This document shows, piece by piece, positions 57,589-64,000 of a stretch of 64,000 nt of DNA. The stretch comes from Plutella xylostella. Taxonomy: Eukaryota; Arthropoda; Insecta; Lepidoptera; Plutellidae. The stretch is from contig NC_063994.1 of NCBI RefSeq assembly GCF_932276165.1, positions 2,604,001 through 2,668,000 on the forward strand, given 5' to 3'. The notes beneath the pieces were generated by a model. The model saw only the letters and a program-made list of their open reading frames with translations. It did not search any database and was not told where the DNA came from. The translations under genes were made by a program, and so were the position numbers. The number at the start of each line of letters is the position of its first letter. The stretch's first letter is position 1.

Positions 57589-58175
57589 GTGAGTTTGATT
57601 GTACATTTGTGGTATATCTTTGATTGTACATATTTGAGATCCTATAATTACAGTTTTTTGCAGGATACTTCGGAATATTGTTGCTGGTTTAGTCTCTTTA
57701 TTATTAAAAAGTACCTTAGTACTGTACCTTCATTTTTCTATACCCATCAATAAGTAAAATATTTACAAATATAAATAAAACTTTAAACTGGTAAATTGCA
57801 ATCAGACTTAGTACCTAACATAGTCCGAACACCAAATTTTAAAGCTCCTACCGCCAGCAGAACAATTCGCTGAAAGTAACTTCATATATGAGGCTTAAGC
57901 CTTACAAAACCTACGAATCCTGCTGAACTCGCCCAGTGTTAAATCACTGGGGAAAGTCTGAGCTATGTACCTAGACTATGTAGCGGCTAGGTAGATCCAC
58001 TTAGGAAATATAATAGCTTTTCATAGTACCCGGTGAAATATCTAGCATACTTACTAATTAATTCATTATGGCCTGAAAATCTGCGGTTGTTTTGTTTTAG
58101 CGACTCATATAAACAATTATCTAACCTTATTGAGAATTTTTTTTTTAATTTTGTGATTATTCTAAAAAAAAAGTA
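57589..58175. other. AT-rich sequence, nothing recognised
   Basis: A - strand frame at 57987-58178 has no splice support. No other feature is seen. Confidence 0.4.
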
Positions 58176-58889
58176 CACTCACGGGCAATGAAAAGGTTCC
58201 ACTCAGAAAAGCACTAAATTACTTCTAAACCGAAAATGCTAGCTTAATGCCGTCTTCTGCAACATTAAAGTACATTTCGACTGTAGCAATTAACAATGTC
58301 GTAAGTGAAAAACCGCTACTTTTCAGTAGAGCCATTTTAAGTTTTAAATATGACTAAAATAGTTCTAAAATTTACATTACTCTATCTATCTTAACCAAAT
58401 TCGGCATGGTGACTAAGTTTTAAATGTGCTACAAGGTGGTAAGATAAGAAGTTAGTATTTTTGATAGGAAAGGTGAAAAAAGGCACATGTGACATTATTA
58501 ACCGTCAAATCCCAGATTAACTTTGTCGGAAGAGTTAGATCCAACAATGTTAACTGGACTTGGTATTATAAATTTTGTTGGTAGTGGGAGATTCAACAAT
58601 GTTCACTGAACTTAGTACTCAAAATTTTGTCGGAAGTGGGAAATCCTGCTATTTTAAGTGGACTTTATATTCTTTACGATGTCGGATTTATGCTTTCCTG
58701 AATAAATTTTTCAATGAAAATTGTAGTTTTCCATTATTTTGATTCTATTTTCTAAGATAAATTTTAGTTATCAATTATAATAATGCAACGATAATCTGCT
58801 TATAGTTCTAGACACAAAACTGAATGTCGCAGTTTCTTAAGGCATGCTAAGAACGGGAAATTCGGGAAACTTCGTCACATATTCTCCTC

Positions 58890-59315
58890 GGCCATTCCTC
58901 AGAGCCTGAAGACAAAAGTCTTCAGCCAATGAGTCCTGCCAGTGAGGACGTATGTTGCAGAGACCTGGACACTGACGGTAGGACTGGTCCACCGATTTCA
59001 AATCGCTCAGCGTGCTATGGAGAGAGCTATGCTTGAGGTTTCTTTGATAGATCGTATCAGAAATTAGGTTATCCGTCAGAGGACTACAGCTACCGACATA
59101 GCTGTCAAAATATGCAAGCTGAAGTGGCAGTGGGCTGGTCATATCTGCCGAAGAATCGATAACAGTTGGGGTAGACGAGTTCTCGAGTGGAGACCACGAA
59201 CAGACAGACGCAGGGTGGGACGCCCTCCTGCCCGCTGGACCGTAGGCGGGTAGCCGGTTGGAGGAGGAAGTCCGAGAACCGAGTGTTGTGGCGCTCATTG
59301 GGAGAGGCTGCAACT
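58890..59315 (+). pseudogene. RTE-type LINE polymerase C-terminal remnant
   Basis: The frame-broken translation reads IPQSLKTKVFSQ, stop, VLPVRTYVAETWTLT, then AVKICKLKWQWAGHICRR, NSWGRRVLEWRPRTD, RRRVGRPPARW and a frame change to RVLWRSLGEA. This is the conserved end of RTE-clade polymerases. Stops and shifts make it inactive. Confidence 0.75.
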
Positions 59316-60220
59316 GAGATTTACCAACTCCTCAATGAGTGCTGGTGTTGCGGTACAGTACCAGGTAACTGGAGCGGAGCGGTCATAGTTCCTTTGCATA
59401 AAGACAAAGGCTCTCTCCAGGTCCGCAACATTCACCGTGGCATCAGCTTCTTAAGTATCGTTGATTCTGTATGCAAAAATATTGATTGAAAGGGTATATA
59501 GGGAGACAGAGAATAAAAAATCTTGGATGTGTTGGCATGGTATTTGAAGAAAGGGAATGGGATTTGTGGATTACGATCTTATCACTACGTATAATGTCAC
59601 AGATAGGTCCTGGCTTAACAGAGTTCTGTGCCTTCTTAGATTTAGGAAATTCTTTTATAGTAAGGAGGAATGATTTGTGGGACACAATGTCTGTTTATGG
59701 AGTGGACAGCCAATTGACGCGACCACTGGGATCCCTTTAGGGGCTTTGGCTTGCGTTAGGATAAATAGAGCCTACACTGACTGGTTTAGCATCCAGAGGG
59801 GTGTTAAGCCCTGTTTAATGTGTGCTTCGCCTTGGCTGTTTCATTTATTTAAAGAAAGTTATGTTAGGGATATAAAAGATGATAAAGAGGATTGCGAATC
59901 GAAAAGTTACTTCTTAAGTGCATGCTGTACGCTGACAATTAAGTCTTACTATCATCGTCGGTAGAACAGCTGCAAAAATAAGTAACTTTCCGGTAGAGAA
60001 TTAAAGATTACAGCAAGAGAATGAGTTTGTATTGTTTGGGTATCCTGTTAACGACAGATGTAAGGGGGTTATTGAAAGTGAAAGTGGGAGATCAGTTAAA
60101 TTTATTGGAGCCTGGAACTCTGTAATGAGGAGTCAGAAAGTGTCTCAAAAAGCTCGTTTGGATGTTCATGAGAGTGTTGTTCCCTACGCTGATGTCATTT
60201 ATTATTGTTATCACTAAAGA
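59316..60220 (+). pseudogene. LINE reverse transcriptase remnant of a different family
   Basis: It begins LLNECWCCGTVPGNWSGAV, then IVPLHKDKGSLQVRNIHRGI, the first block of a reverse transcriptase. Further decayed blocks follow: LWDTMSVYGVDSQL, then ACVRINRAYTDWFSIQRGVK and SPWLFHLFKE (motif B region, normally GVRQGC-SPWLFN), and near 60100 KARLDVHESVVPYADV. Several stops and frameshifts are present and the motif C aspartates are not seen. It follows the RTE C-terminus with no gap, so two LINE pieces are fused. Confidence 0.7.
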
Positions 60221-60578
60221 TCTAGCATACTCGTATCCTTGCAGCTGTACAGTAAGAGGCCGAGAAACCTGCAGGTTACAGTGCACGTGACTGCACTAGT
60301 TCATCTTCAAATCCAATAGGAATTTACTGACGGTTGTTATGCAAAAAACAACAAATAAATAATAAAATATCGGTACCTATAAACATACAGAATGTAAAAG
60401 CAATGCTCCTGAAATCATGAACCACGTGCTCCTTCAGTCCAACTAAAATATATAAATACCTACGCAAATTATCATTTTTTTCAGTTTACCAAACATAATT
60501 ACCTACTCTGGAATATTACGAGTATGTATGGGATTTCTAAAGATGTGAGTGTTAAATTAAAGTAAACTATTTTTGCAG

Positions 60579-60629
60579 ATACCAGAGCTTTTAACTGTTT
60601 TTGAAAAATCTGCCCTTAACAAATTTACA
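60579..60629 (+). other. Possible small exon inside the 3.65-kb element
   Basis: 51 bp between a ttttgcag acceptor and an ACA|GTAAGA donor, with only one open frame (IPELLTVFEKSALNKFT). It may belong to a gene of the element, or be chance. Confidence 0.2.
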
Positions 60630-60670
60630 GTAAGAGGCCTTCCTTACTAGGCCATGGTCACATCAGCAAC

Positions 60671-60782
60671 TACGTATCCAAGCAGTAGGTATATTGAAAT
60701 GTATGGTATTAGCGACGATGCCACACCGTCGCCAAGTGAGTTAGGTACCATAAATTTCAATACTTACAGCTTGGACACGCTG
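60671..60782. mobile_element. Nested MITE with TATCCAAGC ends
   Basis: The left arm tatccaagcagtaggtatat and tgaaatgtatggta are the inverse of the right arm (taccataaatttcaatact, then tacagcttggaca). About 110 bp, inside the larger element. Confidence 0.6.
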
Positions 60783-61497
60783 GTAACGAGGTCAATGAGG
60801 TTCTAGTGAGGCTGGGCTCTAACTTTTATAGAGAGCCGGTCGAGATTTTACAACGTTAACAGAAAATAATGGTACATTGTACCACATCCAACTCAATAGT
60901 TTAACATTATGTACAAATAACAAGGTCGGTTCTTCCATATCCGACAATCACAAGGAAAAGAAGAACAAATAATAAAGTTGGTAATACCATATACAACAGT
61001 AGTACTTGAAACGCAAGCAAGTAACAATGTGGGATGTGGTACATCCGACTCAAAATTAAAATAATGCGCAGTTAATACTGTTGGATGTGCCGTTTGCTAC
61101 AATGTTACCTGTTCAGTACTGTTTATACAACTTCCATACGAAAATTTAATAAAATATTAATTGTTAAAAAAAATACATTGTATTGGGCAAGCATGTTAAT
61201 GTGAGATGCTATAAAAATATATATTTGTTTAATTGTATCCGTTTTAATAGAACATGTTTGTCTTCAAATTCTGTCATACATTGTCTTGAGATCTTTACCC
61301 GTTCCTAAGTACCGTCCCGTCACTAAGTCTACCATTATTTAGAGCAAGACATTATAGTTTCATTATTTTTATAAATTAATTGATCTTAAAGACCACATAA
61401 TAAAATTGTATAACGCAACTTGGGCTCCTCCCGCTAACATGGCGGGAAGTGGTAGATACGACCGGCCGCCCCGCTCGCCCGCCCCGGGAACAGTGTC

Positions 61498-61658
61498 GCA
61501 ACATACTTACCGACAGTGTTAAGCGGTCGCCATGAACAGATCCGACTTTTTTCCACAAGAAAAATCGGGAAATATTCATAATTAAGAGCTGAAACTTTCC
61601 TAACACCTTCCTTATTGATATTATGACCTTCTAGTGCAATAAACTGAAAAATGGCCAA
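61498..61658 (-). other. Open frame ending at a strong donor, near the right end of the element
   Basis: On the - strand an ATG at 61658 opens a frame that includes FQFIALEGHNINKEGVRKV and ends at CTGTCG|GTAAGTATG near 61515. It may be the first exon of the element's own gene. No family is recognised. Confidence 0.2.
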
Positions 61659-61827
61659 AAGTCAGTTACGACATTGTTAATTGCTACAGTCGATTTATCA
61701 GAGCATTAGGATATTACCAACTAAAATCGGTAATATGTTGTCCCAATTTTAAATTATATCTTTGAAAAAATTGCGGTCGTTTGTTGTCGGAATTTTGTGA
61801 GTGGAACTTTTTCATTGCCCGGCAGTG

Positions 61828-62919
61828 TAGTTACGTATATATATGTATTTCACTGAATTTTGAACAAATGTACAATAATTTTCCTGTCACATCTTCACAC
61901 ATATTTCTACTGGTCTAAATAATAATATTAGGGCCGTACAGAAAAGTTTGGTAATTCGGCAATAAATGTGTCCCGTATACAGGGTGCGACACGCCGCGCG
62001 AATGTGTGGAGTTCACAAACTGCCTGCGACGGAGACTGCTGAACTTTTCGATTAACACCCGAATACACACCCTGTATAGCACGCCATGTTGTAATACAGG
62101 GGGTCATTGGGTAGTACGTTGTCTTTGATTCAGATATTAATATTAGAGTTTAGAGTAATGACATACTTATAAGATGTGAATTCGGCTTGTGTAGGTGTAG
62201 ACAGGTTTCGCAATCGTACATACTTTTGCAATATTTTCATACAAATTTAAGAATTTGCTAGAATATTTATTGTTAGTAAAACTTCAAGAAAATGTTTTTC
62301 ATCACACACGTTTTCATAAAAAACCAACATACATCAAGTAATAACTCTAAAGGTTTTATTAAACCCCACAAAAACAATATTAATATTAACTATTGGATTA
62401 ATTTATAATTTTATTATAATAAATTTTATTGTATTGTATATGGCTAGGTACAGTTATAACATTAATAAAATAATATATATTAATATAATTATTATCTGTA
62501 TAGAATTATGAGTCTCTTTACTGTTAAGTTTTACTATAGGAAGGGCTATTTTCACACGTAATCTCTTAGTTAGTTAACCCAGCTTGTGTCATCATCAATA
62601 AGTTTAATAAACCAAAGTTAGTGGATAAGCGGACTTTAGTAAAGTAACACTGCATTTATGGGGCAGTATGAATATTCCTCATGCGAAATAGTCTGTTGTG
62701 TTTTATTTAAATAAATAAATAAGAAATTTCAAGGTAAACATCGCGTCGTGATTAAACCTGCACATTTAGATTCATTGCGCATTGTACTCATTAAAAAAGG
62801 GCGATACGGCACGCGGCCTATCACGTGAGTACAAATTTACAGCGAGATCGGGGATTACAGTCGTGACTCGTGACCATAAATGTATGTCTATGTATGTACT
62901 CATGCGAAAGTTGAACTTT
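61828..62919. other. AT-rich intergenic sequence
   Basis: Apart from the MITE at 61976-62078 nothing is recognised. The stretch 62340-62480 is extremely AT-rich. Confidence 0.45.
61976..62078. mobile_element. MITE with TATACAGGGTG ends
   Basis: TATACAGGGTGCGACAC at the left faces CACACCCTGTATA at the right; 103 bp with a GC-rich interior and TA at the borders. Confidence 0.6.
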
Positions 62920-63060
62920 TTCCCGCTGGACCGACGACCGTAGACAGTTGGCAGATAGTGGCTGGATGAGGAAGGCCGAGGACAGAGTGTTGTGGCGCTC
63001 CATGGGAGAGGGCTTTGTCCAGCAGTCTACAGGACCTGCTGATGATGACGAAAATTGCAC
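62920..63060 (+). pseudogene. RTE-type LINE C-terminal fragment
   Basis: Reads GWMRKAEDRVLWRSMGEG, then FVQQSTGPADDDE, matching the ...GEAYVQQW end and TGATGA tail of the family at 41500 and 58890. Only the last 45 codons or so remain. Confidence 0.7.
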
Positions 63061-63732
63061 CCGGAATTATGCGGATCATATAATATATCTCTCGAAGTCT
63101 ATATACTCGAGACAGTCGAGACCCCATCCCGTATTTGAAGAGGACGAAAAACTAAAATAATATTTTTTACTACGTTCAACATTGTAATGCCTGACTAATT
63201 AGTTTATCCCCACCCTGTATACGGGCATGTAAGTGAGTCCTTTGTCCCTAAGGAGGTAATTAATGTTATCTGAGGGAAGCGTATTCGCTACAGAACGCTA
63301 CTGATGCTATCTGGGGTTAATGGCCACAATAGCAAGCGAATCTCTTGATTCAACCTAGGTTTACAATGGGGGTAATAAACTAATGTCTGGTAGATACCTA
63401 TTATATTTTTTTTAAATTCATATATGTAGGTTAATATGAAATTTACAAAAGTGGTTCAGATTGACCCCCTGAGTCACCAATACCACTTTTACAACAACCT
63501 GTATATAAATCTTTATAATATATCGGACATTCCTTGGGTAAACAAAGTCAAAATTATGTGTAGCAAGTAGCAGTTGTCAAATACGTTGATACTTATAAAT
63601 CACCAATGGATGGAACTTCCAATAATTACATTGTTATTTATACTCTACCCATAAACGCATAATTAAAACTGAGAAATGATACCCAAATGTTTCACAGCCA
63701 TCAAATTGCTAACGAGCCGTTGATAGCCTGAA
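63061..63732. other. Intergenic sequence with a MITE end
   Basis: The stretch 63440-63510 (gaccccctgagtcaccaat, then cttttacaacaacctgtat) is one end of the ACAGGTTGTT MITE family. Nothing else is seen. Confidence 0.45.
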
Positions 63733-63866
63733 GGGTTACTCTATATACTGACGAAAAACGAATAAAAGAGAGCTGTTGTGCAATCAGCAAGTATAATAAG
63801 AACATGGAGTCGTGGCTAGCACAGCAGCGCTCCCAAACTTAGTTTTTCGTCAGTATAGAGTAACCC
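63733..63866. mobile_element. 134-bp MITE with GGGTTACTCTATA ends and 6-bp target duplication
   Basis: GGGTTACTCTATATACTGAC at the left is the inverse of the right end (gtcagtatagagtaaccc) and the pairing extends through cgaaaaac. CCTGAA flanks both sides exactly (63727-63732 and 63867-63872). Non-coding. Confidence 0.8.
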
Positions 63867-64000
63867 CCTGAAACGTTTCCACAAAGTACCAACATAATAA
63901 ACGCTGTACAGATATAATGCCTGTAGGTTGGTATGATGAATCGCGCTTTCAGCCCAATCCGAGTAATCGGCTTTCACTGGCGCTGTTGGAGTGTTCCTTT

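Larger units (their letters stand above)
58176..61827. mobile_element. 3.65-kb CACTC-type element with long terminal and subterminal inverted repeats
   Basis: The left end CACTCACGGGCAATGAAAAG with gttccactc is matched in reverse at the right end (gagtggaactttttcattgc, then ccggcagtg), 28 of 31 positions including the flanking TA. About 100-135 bp inside each end a second, 32-bp inverted pair is 31/32 identical (58277-58308 and 61662-61693). TA flanks both sides. The interior holds a degenerate repeat of about 60 bp at 58500-58680, LINE remnants and a small nested MITE. No transposase is recognised. The superfamily is unclear: CACT ends recall EnSpm or Chapaev. Confidence 0.7.

Overview
This window is nuclear DNA from an insect, very probably a moth or butterfly (Lepidoptera). 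It is AT-rich and gene-poor, its genes are cut into short GC-richer exons by GT-AG introns, and it is full of short mobile elements of lepidopteran style: tRNA-derived SINEs, RTE-type LINE tails ending in (TGA)n or gacagaca runs, a CR1/Jockey-type LINE, and many MITEs with CACTC, ACAGGTTGTT, GGGGCC or CCGAATATTCGG ends. No bacterial-style operon, rRNA gene, functional tRNA gene or CRISPR array is visible.

Three genes are recognised with good support. (1) The C-terminal third of NAA15 (auxiliary subunit of the NatA N-terminal acetyltransferase), + strand, six exons from 31835 to 36656. (2) A complete dCMP deaminase gene (DCTD), - strand, five exons from 40847 down to 39067. It converges on NAA15, and the two poly(A) signals lie about 30 bp apart near 38850. 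(3) A complete GMC oxidoreductase (glucose-dehydrogenase-like flavoenzyme), + strand, three exons from 42756 to 48498, with a 3.5-kb second intron that holds MITEs, a LINE tail and an antisense THAP-type exon.

A fourth, unrecognised gene sits at 594-870 (+): two exons joined by a 52-bp intron encode a predicted 74-residue single-pass membrane protein. Several further exon candidates were found by reading frames between splice signals (4135-4218, 15333-15517, 18830-18980, 24150-24221 and 57482-57588 on +; 16563-16808, 21527-21738 and 27584-27735 on -). They suggest that one or more genes with very long introns cross 1-31 kb and 54-58 kb, but I cannot name them.

Mobile elements dominate the rest. 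A 5'-truncated CR1/Jockey-type LINE with a long reverse transcriptase frame lies at 7931-9985 (-). Four copies of one tRNA-derived SINE all lie in the same orientation. A hAT remnant with an exact 8-bp target duplication (29988-30628) is nested inside a smaller MITE. Two 755-766 bp copies of an unclassified element, each with an exact 9-bp target duplication and a shared short reading frame, lie 38 kb apart in opposite orientation (16964-17729, 55203-55957). A 3.65-kb element with long terminal and subterminal inverted repeats (58176-61827) carries decayed LINE pieces and appears to be the parent of three small MITEs elsewhere in the window.

The most unusual pattern is in the real genes. Three different exons (two of NAA15, one of the GMC gene) have extra partial copies of their 3' ends, donor site included, in the intron just downstream. 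One of these copies would make an in-frame 33-codon cassette exon.
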